A stretch of 64,000 bases of DNA from Agapetus fuscipes (lineage: Eukaryota; Arthropoda; Insecta; Trichoptera; Glossosomatidae). Location: NCBI GenBank assembly GCA_951799405.1, contig OX637343.1, forward strand, positions 5,766,001 to 5,830,000. The letters run 5' to 3'. Every line of letters starts with the position of its first letter. Position 1 is the first letter of the stretch. The translations under genes were made by a program, and so were the position numbers. Of this stretch, positions 9,881-20,608 are shown one piece after another. The notes under the pieces are model-generated. The model did no database searches, was not told where the DNA came from, and worked only from the letters and a program-made list of their open reading frames with translations.

Positions 9881-10113
9881 AGAGTTGCTTTCCGGGTTCT
9901 GTTGCCGTGGTCTGTGGGAGTTGGAGCTTCCTGATGTTTCTCCCATGTCTGCGATGGGCTTTTTCAGCGTGAAAGTGAAGTGATGAAGATCACAGTTTCA
10001 TCAACGTTATCTACTTCTCTTTCACGCTGAAGAAGCCCATCGCAGACATGGGAGAAACGTCCGGAAGCTCCAGCTCCCACAGACCACGGCAACAGATCCG
10101 GTGAAGCAACTTT
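9881..10113. mobile_element. Fold-back element, ~100-bp inverted arms
   Basis: The arms at 9881-9983 and 10012-10113 are about 90% complementary (TTGCCGTGGTCTGTGGGAG, CCCATGTCTGCGATGGGC, TTCAGCGTGAAAGTGAAG), around a ~28-bp centre. Single-arm relatives are at 33149-33235 and 45440-45570. Confidence 0.85.
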
Positions 10114-10476
10114 GCAGCATTATTTAGAATTTTTAAAAAAGGCTGTCTGCGTACAATAGTTTTCATCTTAAATACTTTTCTAAATATGGAGTTTTGCAGG
10201 TAAGCTGATTATGATACGGGCAAAATGTCATGAAAAATTTACCTAAACTAAATTCATGACAGTTTTTGCCGTAAAAGAGTTGCAATGTTTGATGTCTTCC
10301 TCTTTGGGCCATTGCCATTATTGCAATTAATATAAAAGAAATAGACGTAGCACCAGAGCCATTATGGGTGCCAAAACGCTGATGTCTTAGGACATCATTG
10401 AGGTCTTGTTATAATCTTATCCATCCATCATTGCCATCAGTCAATATAAAATATTGATGTAGCATTCTAGACTATA
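10114..10476. other. Intron, nothing recognised
   Basis: No repeat family or coding signal was identified in this stretch. Confidence 0.5.
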
Positions 10477-10772
10477 GACCGGTCTGTAGTCCAGTGGTAA
10501 CGCATTGGACTCGTAAGTGGAAGGTTGTGTGTTCTAATCCTGGCGGAGCACAAAAAGTATACCATTCATATTTTCAAATATGCTCTTCGCTGAGTTGAAA
10601 AATTCATATTCCTGTACCAAAGACCGGTCACCAAGGGTCCATCCAGCCTTACAGAAAACTGGGTCTTGCTTGAGAATTGGCGCTTTTTATAGCGGCGACC
10701 AAGCTCGCAGAGGGCTCTTGAGGCGTGCTCACCAAATAAATCATTCTAATACTACTATTACAATAATTATAC
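10477..10772 (+). mobile_element. SINE-B copy, near full length
   Basis: Starts GACCGGTCTGTAGTCCAGTG (A-box region), with a B-box-like GTGTTCTAATCC, a body containing GGTCCATCCAGCCTTACAG and TGCTCACCAAATAAATCATT, and an A/T-rich tail. It derives from a tRNA-like promoter and is not itself a tRNA gene. Confidence 0.8.
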
Positions 10773-10796
10773 CATATTATGGTGTAATTACACGTG

Positions 10797-10935
10797 GTGG
10801 CATATCAACAGCTGATCCATCGGTTTTTTATATGGAATAATTTTCAGCTGTTCAGGCACCGCCATGTTTTATTCCGTCCTATCATCAAATAGGTACGGTA
10901 AGATCTACCGATGGCCAACAAGACTTCCACTCCTG
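10797..10935. repeat. Repeat shared with 15425-15555
   Basis: Both copies contain CAGCTGTTCAGGCACCGCCA or a close variant, TGTTTTATTCCGTCCTAT and GGTAAGATCTACCGATGG. The class is unknown. Confidence 0.65.
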
Positions 10936-11179
10936 TATGAATTTAAAAAATACTAATTCAAAAACAGACCCTAAATTTTTTTTTTGTTGTCATAAATGTT
11001 GCAACTCAAATTTTGTGCATTTTTTCTGGAAGAGACTGCAAGAAAAAATTACAAAATATCTCCTTGACCACCATCAATGTTATTTCCATGTGTATGAATT
11101 TCTCTGTTTTAAAATAACACGGATCTATCCAGTACATTTATTTACAATAAATGACTTAGAGCCTTGTTGTTTTAAAAGG

Positions 11180-11915
11180 TAGCCATAAACGATTCAAAAT
11201 TTCAACTATTACCGACCATCCGAAAAAGTGGCATTAATATAGAGATAGTTTTGATAAATATATTTGTTTTTTCCTGATGAGGTCCGCATGTGAATTGGCA
11301 TATACAAAATTGTGTCATCACCTAGCCGGGCTAGTAGGGAAAAGCGTAGAAATATTTTATGACGGCAGTCCTATACAAGACTGACGTTTGCTCGTTGAGA
11401 AAAAAGATTTTAATTCAAAAATGTTCAGAGTACATTGAATTAAAAAAAAGGATTTCTTATGAATGGAATCAGCACAATTTTTTAAATAGATAATTTCATC
11501 TCGGTGGGTAAATGTCACACCTCAATTGTGACTATTTTCCTTGGTAAACAATAACAAAATATTTGTTTGACTTTTCCTCAGCAAACTTGACCATGCATGT
11601 GATGACACAATTTCTTTGTCTATTGAATTTGTTCAGAGCCCATTAAAAAAACTGATTCTTTGAAGCATTTAAAGCTGGGATGGTCGAGGGTATAAGGGGG
11701 CATTTGAATGCGCGTTATTGACACTAACGCCGGTTCGAACCCCGCCTGCGCAGTGTTCTATTTACAACAACTTCAGCCCTGGTTCAACAGATGTCATTGG
11801 GTAATTGTGAATTAATATTATTAATAATGCTAATACCTGCCGGTTTCTGGCCAGGCGAAATAGGTTGGTGAAAAAAAGCTGTTGTATAATTTTGAATCGT
11901 CCATAACATGGCTAC
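11180..11915. mobile_element. Possible MITE with ~28-bp inverted ends, carrying a SINE-C
   Basis: GTAGCCATAAACGATTCAAA at the left is matched in inverse orientation by TTTTGAATCGTCCATAACATGGCTAC-like sequence at the right. SINE-C (11677-11875) lies inside near the right end. No target duplication was established. Confidence 0.45.
11677..11875 (+). mobile_element. SINE-C copy
   Basis: A third tRNA-like family: GATGGTCGAGGGTATAAGGG head, B box GGTTCGAACCCC, body with TGGTTCAACAGATGTCATTGG and a TTAATATTATTAATAAT stretch, ending GCCAGGCGAAATAGGTTGGTG. Other copies are at 31226-31465 (-), 44377-44600 (-) and, as a 3' half, 45655-45785 (+). Confidence 0.75.
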
Positions 11916-12192
11916 AATATTAAGTAGTTTCTAAAATTGTTTATTTATTTATTGAATTAGCGAGTATTCCTGTACAAACACAATAAAAACTCCAATCTCT
12001 CTAAACCACTAGCCTCCGTTAGTCTCTGCAGATGAACGAATATTGTCTGATAGCGCTTAGGCAATTAAACTCAAATAAACCGTGAAAAAAAAGTTTTTGT
12101 TTCATAAAAAGTTATTTTTAACCCCCACTTCAACTGGAGTGGGGGTTATGGAGTGTGATAATCTCCAGATCCTATGAACCACAGTAACAGAT

Positions 12193-12441
12193 GGGGGCCG
12201 TCCATATATTACGTCATTCAAATTAAGGGGGGGGGGGGAGTCTGGTCTGCGGATGATGGCAAATGACGTACGAGTACCAAAAGTGACGTCGTTCTTGTAA
12301 ATACCAATTTCTACAAAATATACAAAATATTATGTAAAATATATAACATTATTAATTATTAAGCTCATCCATTATTTCAGCAAGAGGGGGGAGGGGTCAT
12401 TAGATAATGACTATAGGATGACGTAATTTATGGACGGCCCC
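12193..12441. mobile_element. Palindrome-ended MITE (GGGGCCGTCCAT ends)
   Basis: GGGGCCGTCCATATATTACG at the left is inverted as CGTAATTTATGGACGGCCCC at the right. A run of ten or more G lies inside the left arm. No clear duplication flanks it, so the superfamily is not called. Confidence 0.8.
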
Positions 12442-12686
12442 AAAGCAACCATTCACTGTCAACCACCCATCGCGAAAGGCTTAAATGTGTATTCAATTTT
12501 TATTGTGTTTGTATTACTGTTATTCTTGTTATTATTTTGGTTTATACTTTACTGATTGTTTTTTGTCTCCCCCCCTCCCCCTGTTGTCTATGTCCCCCCG
12601 CTCGCTGCACGTTCCATGTATCTACTTGTGCCCGTCGATGTCCGCCATATTGGGAATATCCAAAAATCCAAAATGGCCGCCTGCAG

Positions 12687-12722
12687 AAGCTAAAAAAGCC
12701 CGCAAGAAGAAGTCCCTCACAG
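12687..12722 (+). CDS. PMCA: PMCA exon 4: 36-nt cassette microexon (splice site A position)
   Basis: A 36-nt exon bounded by CCTGCAG and CACAG|GTAAAC. With the G carried from exon 3 it reads EAKKARKKKSLT and returns phase 1, so including or skipping it keeps the frame. It lies in the first large cytosolic loop, just before the basic lipid-responsive region. In vertebrate PMCAs, alternative splice site A sits at this place. The acceptor lacks an adjacent pyrimidine tract; a C/T-rich stretch lies about 60-125 nt upstream (12560-12625). That arrangement fits regulated inclusion, but alternative use is inference. Confidence 0.85.
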
Positions 12723-13011
12723 GTAAACATAATACTTTAATTTTATTTTTTTGAGTGCCAATTAACTGCTTTTAAACTGAAAATCATGTACTGTATATTA
12801 TTATTATTTAATTTTGTTTTCCTTAGGTCTGCTTTTGAAAAAATAACATTTATTCTACTTACATTTTTTTTAAACTGAGGACAGCCTCATGTCATTTCTT
12901 TCAGAGTTAAAGTTTTTTTCTCTAACTAAAACTCTAAATAAAAAATTCAAATCATAAATAAATAGCATGGCGTGATCAATATTAAAAATATAGAATAATA
13001 ATATGGATACC

Positions 13012-13515
13012 ATGAGGTCGGAACATTGAAATGGGCGCGAAAATTAACCTCGTCATCCGGCCGGGATCTGACCACCAGAGGTTTTATTCTCTCATCCATA
13101 CAAAGGTTTTTATTCTGTCCAATCTTTTGGAGGTAAAATCTTAAAAACACTTATTGCTTGTTGTAAAGTACCAAATTAGTTGAATCTGAAAAATAATTCA
13201 AATAGTATAATTTTGCTTGCGTTAAATGAAAATAAAGCAATTTTAATATCAAATCATCCATTTCAGTTAGGCGTATATCCTAGTCAAGATCCAAATACAT
13301 TTTATATGCGAGAAATTCAGCTTTCAAAGTGATTTCACTACAGTTAATATCAGTGTATGTATGATATTTTGTTAAAAATATTATATTGTCAGTTCTATCT
13401 TTGACTTACGAGTATCAAATAAATGCTGTGAGCTAGCTAAAAATCTCTAATTATTGGGAATTTTCTATGGGCGACGTAATATAGCCGAGGGATACTTTGA
13501 ATGTTCCGACCTCAT
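13012..13515. mobile_element. MITE with ATGAGGTCGGAACATT ends
   Basis: ATGAGGTCGGAACATTGAA at the left and TTGAATGTTCCGACCTCAT at the right form inverted ends about 18 bp long. The interior is AT-rich and non-coding. The element sits in intron 4, between the microexon and exon 5. Confidence 0.65.
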
Positions 13516-13784
13516 TAATTCTTGCTAATTAAGTCCCCCATTTTTTTTTAACAGCTTTACTCTTAATGAAGATTGGATGCATTGTTTTGTTTTGTAGTTT
13601 ATTGAAAGTTGTGGTAATTTACAAATACAAACATATCTCTCCATATTATAAACAATAAGCTTGTTATGTTTTACGGTGCATGTGTGGAAGTTTGACTTTG
13701 GAAGTTTATGTTTTGCTGTTTATAGCTGTGAATGATTGTAGAATGTTTTATTTCGACGTTTGCATGAAAGTATTACTTAATTAG

Positions 13785-14231
13785 GACCGGTCCATAGTCT
13801 AGTGGTAACACTTCGGACTCGTGAATGGAAGGTCCTGGGTTCGAATCCCGGCAAGGCACAAAAAATATATATATCACAAGAGGAAAGTATAGGTATTTAT
13901 TTGACTGTGCTATTATGTAATACTAATCCTTGATTTTTTTTCTTTCTTTGTTATTCATTGTAAATTACCATGTCGTAAAATTATGTAAGTAATTGGAATA
14001 TGTAAATGTCCGTTAATAAATAAATAAATAAAAAATATTTTCAAATATACTCTTTGCTGGGTTGAATAATTCATGTATCTTTACCAAAGATTTGTCTCCA
14101 ACGATCCATCCAGCCTTACAGCGACTGGATCTTGCTTGAGTATTGGTGCTTTCTATAGCGACGACCAAGCTCGCTAAGGGCTCTTGAGGTGTGATTCACA
14201 CAAAAACAGCGCTCATCCTAATATTATTATT
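13785..14231 (+). mobile_element. SINE-B copy with a 165-bp insertion
   Basis: The head GACCGGTCCATAGTCTAGTG and B box GGGTTCGAATCCCGGC are intact. About 165 bp ending in AATAAATAAATAAATAAAAAA (13866-14030) interrupts the body, which resumes as TTCAAATATACTCTTTGC and ends in an ATT-type tail. Confidence 0.8.
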
Positions 14232-14395
14232 ACAAATTCCTTTATTATGACAAATCACTGGAGGACATCAGTTTTAAATGAAATAATAAAGCCTGAGTTT
14301 TATAAACCTTTCAATATAATATTTCAAAATAACTTCAATCACTTCATAGGTGTTTTGTAAGGAAGGGCAAACTGGTGGGTCTTTAGTTTTTTCCC

Positions 14396-14712
14396 GAAAA
14401 GTGAGTCAATAGCTCGGTTGGTAGAATGTTTGAGTACCATAGATAATAGAGTAGGATTCAATCTCCATGAAAGGTGTCAGAAATGGCTTGCCATTTCGGT
14501 GTTTCTTTCAAACCCAAAATCAAAATGCTAACAAGGCTTACCTCAGCCTTCATAAGAAATTATTACCAGTCCCCTCAGGAGCTGGGAAATCCCCACTTAA
14601 CTGAAGCGGTTGGCATAAGGCCGGCCCCCCTTCATTTAAAAAATAAATAGGTTCACTTGCCATATGCAAGGGGAAAATAAATTACACTGTATGTATAGCT
14701 TAGTTGAGTTTT
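14396..14712 (+). mobile_element. SINE-A copy, degenerate
   Basis: Retains AGCTCGGTTGGTAGAATG, GTGTCAGAAATGGCTTGCC, GGTTGGCATAAGGCCGGCC and the TACACTGTATG tail with many substitutions. Confidence 0.7.
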
Positions 14713-14863
14713 TTGTAAATTTATTTGCAGACCCCACTCTCTAGAAAGCCCTCATACAAAAATCCTCGTCGTAGTCAGGACGTTAGAAAAGAAATGATGT
14801 GGTTGTAATTTTGTGATGCCTTTGTTTCTAATGTCTCCCGCCACGTGTGTTTTATATTTCCAG

Positions 14864-15027
14864 GAGATGAGGAGATGGGCGGAGGGGGCGGAGTGACGGC
14901 CAACAACCACGTGGTGCAGGAGGAGGACAACCACGTGGCAGCTGCTTCCTCGGGAGTCGAACCTGAAGCTGGACACAAGAAGGAGAAATCCGTGCTGCAG
15001 GCCAAGCTGACCAAGCTGGCCATACAG
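14864..15027 (+). CDS. PMCA: PMCA exon 5: lipid-regulatory linker before M3
   Basis: Reads GDEEMGGGGG, a variable acidic and Gly/Asn/Ala-rich stretch, then GHKKEKSVLQAKLTKLAIQ leading into M3. In PMCAs the corresponding linker is the poorly conserved, acidic-phospholipid-sensitive part of loop 2-3, while the VLQAKLTKLA segment is conserved. Acceptor TATTTCCAG, donor CAG|GTAATC, 164 nt, phase 1 in and phase 0 out. Its 5' join works both with exon 4 and directly with exon 3. Confidence 0.94.
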
Positions 15028-15740
15028 GTAATCTGCTTCTCATCCTTCCTCTGGGCTGTAGACCTGGTGACAAGTCCTTTCTGGGGTGGAAGTCTCCGCA
15101 ATCGTCGATAGATCTCACCGTATCAATTTTTTTGTTTTTTGTTTAAAGGAATCCTGTACGAGAGACTCCCTACATTTCAGACACTCTAAGGGTCTATCAC
15201 ACTTGTTGTAGTGCCGCAGAGGTGTTATTGATGTGGCGGTTGATGTCCTGATCCTTTATAGCAGGGCTGTTAGCTGCGTAGTGTTGTGTTGTGTTTTGTG
15301 TTGGCTTTGTTTTGAGACACTGAAAGGAAGTGTCGATTGATATTGGTTTTGAATAGTACAAGGTCAAATTGGGGTAACACATAAGCGGACAGCTTAGTAA
15401 AGGAATGAGTTTGAAAGTAGGACAAAATTAAACATGGCGGCATTTTATATGAAACAACGATCAGCTGTCCAGGCACTGCCATGTTTTATTCCGTTCTATG
15501 TTCAAACAGCTACGGTAAGATCTACCGATGGACATTGATACCTCCACCCCTGGTTTCTAAAGATATTAAAGAAGAAAAAGTCTGTGCTGTAAGTGAAGAT
15601 CCTAACCTTACCTCTAGCTCCTAATATAAGGATAAGTTGTTACTCTCTGATTCGCAACCCGGTGGGGTGATGCAACACCATATTTCTTCTGGCTCGTATG
15701 CTTAGATTCCTTTGTTAATCGTGACCTTGTAATATTGCAG
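15028..15740. other. Intron 5: two short repeats, otherwise unremarkable
   Basis: Holds the short repeats at 15146-15228 and 15425-15555, each shared with intron 3. No coding signal was seen. Confidence 0.6.
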
Positions 15741-15956
15741 ATTGGCTACGCTGGTTCCACCATTGCCGTCCTTACCGTCATCATCCTGATCATCCAGTTC
15801 TGTGTGAAGACGTTTGTGATTGACGAGAAGCCGTGGAAGACCACCTACATCAACAACCTGGTGCGGCATCTCATCATTGGTGTGACTGTGCTGGTGGTGG
15901 CCGTGCCGGAGGGACTGCCTCTGGCTGTGACTCTCTCCCTGGCTTACTCCGTCAAG
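15741..15956 (+). CDS. PMCA: PMCA exon 6: helices M3 and M4 with PEGLP
   Basis: Seventy-two codons. Helix M3 ([18 protein letters not shown]) is followed by a short extracellular loop ([11 protein letters not shown]) and helix M4 containing [18 protein letters not shown]. The PEGLP kink and its Glu contribute to the single transmembrane Ca2+ site of PMCA. Acceptor AATATTGCAG, donor AAG|GTAAAA, phase 0 at both ends. GC-rich third positions contrast sharply with the AT-rich intron. Confidence 0.97.
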
Positions 15957-16101
15957 GTAAAACTACTCCTAGAGACATCAGTGATGAAACCAACTTTTTA
16001 ACACATAAAAAGGTTTTGTTAGAATGTGGGCCTTGACTTATAGGTTGGTATGCGGCTGACCGCCCATGCTGTAGAAGATGGTTCACTTTGCCTATGTCAC
16101 A

Positions 16102-16296
16102 TGGAGTGATCAGATTGAGGAGATTGTGAAAGAATGGAATATACAAAGTGAGCGTAAAAGAAGAAAATGCATGAAAAAGGTGATGGATATGAATGAATTG
16201 AAAGAGGTATGTAAGGATAGGAAAAAATGGAGGCAACTCTGCAGAGGCTCTGGCCACCCCTAGCGGAATGGTGACAGAGTTACAGTTACAGTTACA
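16102..16296 (+). pseudogene. LINE 3' fragment inserted in an R1 copy
   Basis: Starts TGGAGTGATCAGATTGAGG, encodes the same C terminus as 4236-4575 (MNELKEVCKDRKKWRQLC), and ends in GTTACA units. R1 sequence on its left breaks off at GTCAC and resumes on its right as TGTACTCGGCAAGAGTTGC, showing insertion into an older R1. Confidence 0.8.
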
Positions 16297-16350
16297 CTCC
16301 TGTACTCGGCAAGAGTTGCAGGGTATATGTTCATTTGAATCCCCAACGTT

Positions 16351-16675
16351 CCGGTCGGTAGCTCAGTTGGTAGAGTGCTTGCATTCCATGCCGTGAGCTC
16401 GGGTTCGAATCCCACCGAGGGTGTCAGAAATGATTGCCCGTTTCGGTGTTTATTTCAAACCCCAAATTAAAATACCGGCAAGGTTCACTCAGCCTTCACA
16501 AAAAATGTGTACCAGCCCCCTCGGGAGCTGGTAAACAAACCCCCACTTCAATTGAAGTGGTTGGTGTAAGGCCGGCCCCCTTACCTGTAAAAATAAATAG
16601 GTTCCACTCGCCACATGCGAAAACCTTTGGGGATAACGCGGCAAGAAGTGACACTATATGTGTAGCTTAGTTGCG
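16351..16675 (+). mobile_element. SINE-A, near full-length copy
   Basis: A tRNA-derived head (TCGGTAGCTCAGTTGGTAGA, B box GGGTTCGAATCCC) is followed by a ~250-bp body with GGAGCTGG, GAAGTGGTTGGTGTAAGGCC and the end GTAGCTTAGTTGCG. Copies share this layout at 31681-32000, 39730-40065 and 51111-51452. Confidence 0.85.
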
Positions 16676-16833
16676 TAATGTTATATATCTTTGCAACTTA
16701 CATTACATAGATGGGATTTACGATACATGGAACCAAACCGCATATTTTGTTTAAAATAGAGTATTTCGGTACTCAGTACCTTATTTTAATCACCTATTCG
16801 TTTATAATATCCTACGTCAACATTTGTTTTTAG

Positions 16834-17076
16834 AAAATGATGAAAGACAACAACTTGGTGCGGCACTTGGACGCTTGCGAGACCATGGGCAACGCCACGG
16901 CCATCTGCTCAGACAAGACGGGAACCCTGACCACCAATCGCATGACTGTGGTCCAGTCCTACATCTGCGAGAAGCTGTGCAAGGTCACGCCGCGGTTCAG
17001 CGACATCCCTGCGACCGTCGGAGACACCATAGTGCAGGGAATATCAGTCAACAGCGCTTACACGAGCAGAATCATG
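16834..17076 (+). CDS. PMCA: PMCA exon 7: phosphorylation site DKTGT
   Basis: Eighty-one codons starting [19 protein letters not shown] and containing [17 protein letters not shown]. The Asp of DKTGT (about residue 330 of the window-encoded peptide with exon 4) is the catalytic aspartyl-phosphate residue. The exon continues into the nucleotide-binding domain ([12 protein letters not shown]). Acceptor GTTTTTAG, donor ATG|GTGAGG, phase 0 at both ends. This is the strongest single family marker in the window. Confidence 0.98.
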
Positions 17077-17206
17077 GTGAGGCACCTCCACAGCTCAGTT
17101 TTCTCTGATAATTTCGCCACTGCCGTCATTTATCTCTTTCCTCCACCCTCGGACAAGATATTTGTAACTCGGCTGGAAATGAATCCTTCTGGCAGGCATA
17201 TGGATA

Positions 17207-17451
17207 CCTTTAAGGTGTAACTGAATAAGTGACGTGTTAAGCTAACATGGGTCTTTGATAAATGCACCTTTTTCCTATTTTCTACGAGAGAAAACACAAA
17301 AAAAGTGTGAAAATCCCATAGCTTAGAAAGATGTTCATGAGCACTTCCTTCTAATTAGTTCACTCACTATGAGAAGTTACACCCAATAAAATGTTTTATC
17401 CACAATTTCTCATCTCAATTTAGTCATATCTCAAAAGTTGTATCTTTAAGG
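17207..17451. mobile_element. TA-flanked MITE, copy 2
   Basis: Ends CCTTTAAGGTGTAACTGA and TATCTTTAAGG. It carries the family's central AAATGCACCTTTTTCCTATT and GAGAGAAAACAC text. It occupies most of intron 7. Confidence 0.75.
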
Positions 17452-17513
17452 TGGCAATTTCTTAGGTTCGTATCTCCGCTGAATTGTAATACACATTGAT
17501 CATGGTATTCCAG

Positions 17514-17752
17514 CCGGGCCTGGACCCCAGCTCCCCCAGCATGCAGGTGGGCAACAAGACAGAGTGCGCGCTGCTGGGCTTTGTGACGGCGCTGAGCCGC
17601 AGCTACCAGGGCGTGAGGGACGACTACCCGGAGGAGTCCTTCACCAGGGTGTACACCTTCAACTCCGTGAGGAAGAGCATGTCCACCGTCATCCCCTACA
17701 AGGGCGGCTACAGGCTCTACACCAAGGGGGCCTCCGAGATGGTGCTCAAGAA
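17514..17752 (+). CDS. PMCA: PMCA exon 8: nucleotide-binding domain with KGAS
   Basis: Reads [33 protein letters not shown] and [23 protein letters not shown] and KGAS are ATP-pocket signatures of the N domain. The first residues ([11 protein letters not shown]) form the variable loop seen after SRIM in other PMCAs. Acceptor GTATTCCAG, donor AA|GTGAGT, phase 2 out; the split Lys codon is finished by the first base of exon 9. Confidence 0.97.
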
Positions 17753-17924
17753 GTGAGTGGGAAATATCATGTAACCATGCACAACACGTGGAGCACCACT
17801 AAATCATCATTTAATATTCAAAGTATTACTGTAAGATTACTGTAATGGGATATACAGTGGCTTGCCACTTGTCAGTTGGGCAGACTTCTATCTATGCTTA
17901 ACCGTTTCGATTCGGAATTTATTT

Positions 17925-18140
17925 GCTACATACACACCGCCAGAACGGAATACTTTTTTGAGGTTATTTTTTTACATATAAATTGATTTCCTACCTTAAT
18001 TACTTGATGAAACTTCAAAATTTATAAAAAAGTAGATTCATTAGTTATCCAGGAACACAAATCACAAACTTTCAACACATGTTTTCACTTGTTGTTTTAT
18101 ATAAAAACAAGTAAATCACAACAATACTACTTAAAAATAG
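17925..18140. repeat. Repeat related to 33488-33812, left part
   Basis: Shares GAACGGAATACTTTTTTGAG, TTTCCTACCTTAATTACTTG and ACACATGTTTTCACTTG with the copy in intron 12. The matching right part, ending AGCCGCAGCCAAAGGGTTAA, lies at 23040-23170, so a 5-kb block appears to have been inserted between the two halves. Confidence 0.5.
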
Positions 18141-19080
18141 TTATTTATGCCACTGCCAAGTAATGATAGTCTTTTTAACACGAGTGCTAGTTTGTTTGTT
18201 TGTTTTTCACAATAGAAAGCACGAGTGTTACAAAGACTAATTACGTGCAGTGGCATACAATACTTTTTCTACGACCATGAGAGAATTAACAAAATAGTGA
18301 ATAATAGTCATTATAATGTACTCGTCCATTTGAAGTAATTAAAACCTTACCTTTGTCAAAACGTGTGATTTATCATTCCCTTCGATTATCTAATCTAACC
18401 TAAGTTGTAAAAATAAATTATATTTAGGTTTCATATTGAATTCATGCCCACAAGCCGACACATATGTATAAGGTCGCGCTTTTACATCCTGCATATAAGC
18501 TTAAACATTCAAACCCAAAACTCAAATAAACATATGCCCTGCAGTTGTATTGGCAGGTGAACCAAATTTGTACAGCATAGGTGATCAACCTCATACTCAC
18601 CTATTAACCAAGTAACTTTTTAAGTTTGTTTATTTTTTGCGGTGAAATTTTTTGTATTGTTTTCCTTTCAAGCCTTTTATTTTCCATTGAAAAAAGGAAA
18701 GCTTTATTTGGAGCAATCCGATAAATAAATTCGATAAATTTTAGCACTATTAACAATTTTTATTTGACTCTACACATAAAATATACTTATTTATTTTCAT
18801 CTGAACAGGGCTGAAAGTCTCATCACCACGGTAATTCCTACCTACCGAATATCACTAATATTGTATGAAGCCTAATCAGCTGATCACTTGCGGCCATCTT
18901 GGATTGACAGGTCTTCATACCCCCATACAAGGTTGACATTTGAAATTAAAAAATGGTTCCAATTCTGACAATGCGCATGCGCACATGCAGTGCCGGTTTT
19001 AGCACTACCAGCGCCCTGGGCGAGATTTTTTAAGGCGCCCCCCCCCCCCCTATTCGCCATTCGAAAATTCAAATTCATAC

Positions 19081-19880
19081 GAAAAAAAGGAACGTAGTAA
19101 CCATTTATTAAAAAAATATATGACAATACAGTTGACAGCTAATTAAATGGTGGAAAATATAAACTTAGAGAAGGGATACATGTCCAAAAAATTTTTTTGA
19201 AAAATAATTCATTTGTTAATAAATTTCATAAAAAAAAAAAAATGGACAAAAATTAAAATTTGGCAAGAGTACAAAAAATTAAACTATAAAAAAATATACG
19301 AATGTAGAATAATTTGAAATTCAATATTTAGAAAGCACAAATTAAAAAAATAATGGAAAAGACAGAAATAGTCTTACAACATAAAAATTGAAGAAAAAAA
19401 ATTAAATAAAAAATATGAAATCTAAAATTAAACAAAGAAAAATTAAAAAAGAAAACAAAAACGAAAACGGAAAAAAGTCTAGACAAAAAAGTATTAACTT
19501 TAAAAAAAATATGAAAAAAAATTAAAATAGAAAGAATTTAATAATTTAAAACAAGCATTCAAAAATGAAAAAAAAATTCAAAAGGCAATAAAAAATTACA
19601 CATAAAAATTAACAACTATTGCATAGAACAAACCATGAAATCAACAAAAATTTGAAAACATAGAATGACAGAAAAAAAAACACATTTAAAAATTAAAAAC
19701 TATTGCATAGAACAAACCATGAAATCAAAAACTGAAAAAAAACATATTAAGAAATAATTTATCAACAAAAAATTGAAAACTTAGAATTACAGAACAAAAA
19801 TAAAATATAAAATTTTAAAAAAAAGAAAATGGAAAGAATATAAAATTAAAAAACGTTTACATTTATAAAAAAAACAAATT
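19081..19880. repeat. A-rich low-complexity region
   Basis: About 800 bp dominated by A runs with repeated AAAATTAAAAA-like words and a partly repeated AACTATTGCATAGAACAAAC (twice near 19615 and 19695). It is inside the 3.6-kb hAT element. No open frame is present. Confidence 0.8.
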
Positions 19881-20392
19881 ATGAATAACTGATTTCCATA
19901 CAAAAGTCAGCTGCATAAATATAAAAATCAACTGTCTTCATGCTTAACTTGAGGTCTAATTTTGTACAATGTAATGATATGTAAGAGGACAATCACGCCG
20001 AGTGTATATTTCGCATACCCGAAATACAAACCAAAAACTTACATCGTTCCGCACATCGATTTATAGAACTGGATGGGCTAGGAAATCAATCCTTTGAGAA
20101 TTAGAAATACGCTACCCCACTCATCATACAAAAATCCAAATTCAGTCTATTGGTAACCTTTTAACTGTCAACAGTGTGTTACCTAATTGGAAAAAAAATC
20201 CATGTAAATGCCAAACTGGGTAATTTCTAAACGTGACAACAAAAGAGAATAAATGTGTTATAGAATATAGAATAATATTTCACTTTAATCACTATTCTAT
20301 ATGATTACGTTGATAAAATTTATTTTTCGTTTGTCGAAATATTTTGTTCGCGAAAGTGAAGGCCATTTCTAGAACTAGTGATATTCAAATAG

Positions 20393-20608
20393 CAGGCGCG
20401 TGCATAGGGTGTAGGCAAATACATTTCAGAATAAATATTTTCTCACATTCCTTCAAAATAACTCATTTGAATTTGGCTGAAGTGGTAACGATGGCTCCAA
20501 TCAAACTTAAATCTTGAATTTTAAATCTCAATATCAACCTCAATCGCGTTTTTACCATATTTTGCCTACGTATTAGGCGCATGTGCCTGTATGGGATGCA
20601 CGCCCCTG
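20393..20608. mobile_element. 216-bp hAT MITE, TSD TCAAATAG
   Basis: Ends CAGGCGCGTGCATAGGG and GGGATGCACGCCCCTG. Perfect duplications TCAAATAG are at 20385-20392 and 20609-20616. It is nested in the larger hAT element and has the same length as the copy at 1540-1755. Confidence 0.9.

Noticed and set aside
12485..12754. Overlapping frames around the microexon
   Set aside because: They arise from the C/T-rich tract and run past the microexon's splice sites; only the 36-nt segment fits the PMCA frame.
16351..16425. tRNA-like sequences with A and B boxes (also at 13785, 31681, 36844, 39730, 51111, 59142, 60399)
   Set aside because: Each is the head of a repeated ~300-bp SINE and continues into the same non-tRNA body; the acceptor and anticodon arms do not pair as in a functional tRNA.
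17564..17845. Long alternative frames overlapping PMCA exons (also at 16824, 30903, 32842, 37153, 37582, 63404 and reverse-strand frames at 14775, 33765 and others)
   Set aside because: They are out-of-frame or antisense readings of GC-rich exons; the PMCA frame explains the conservation and splice phases.
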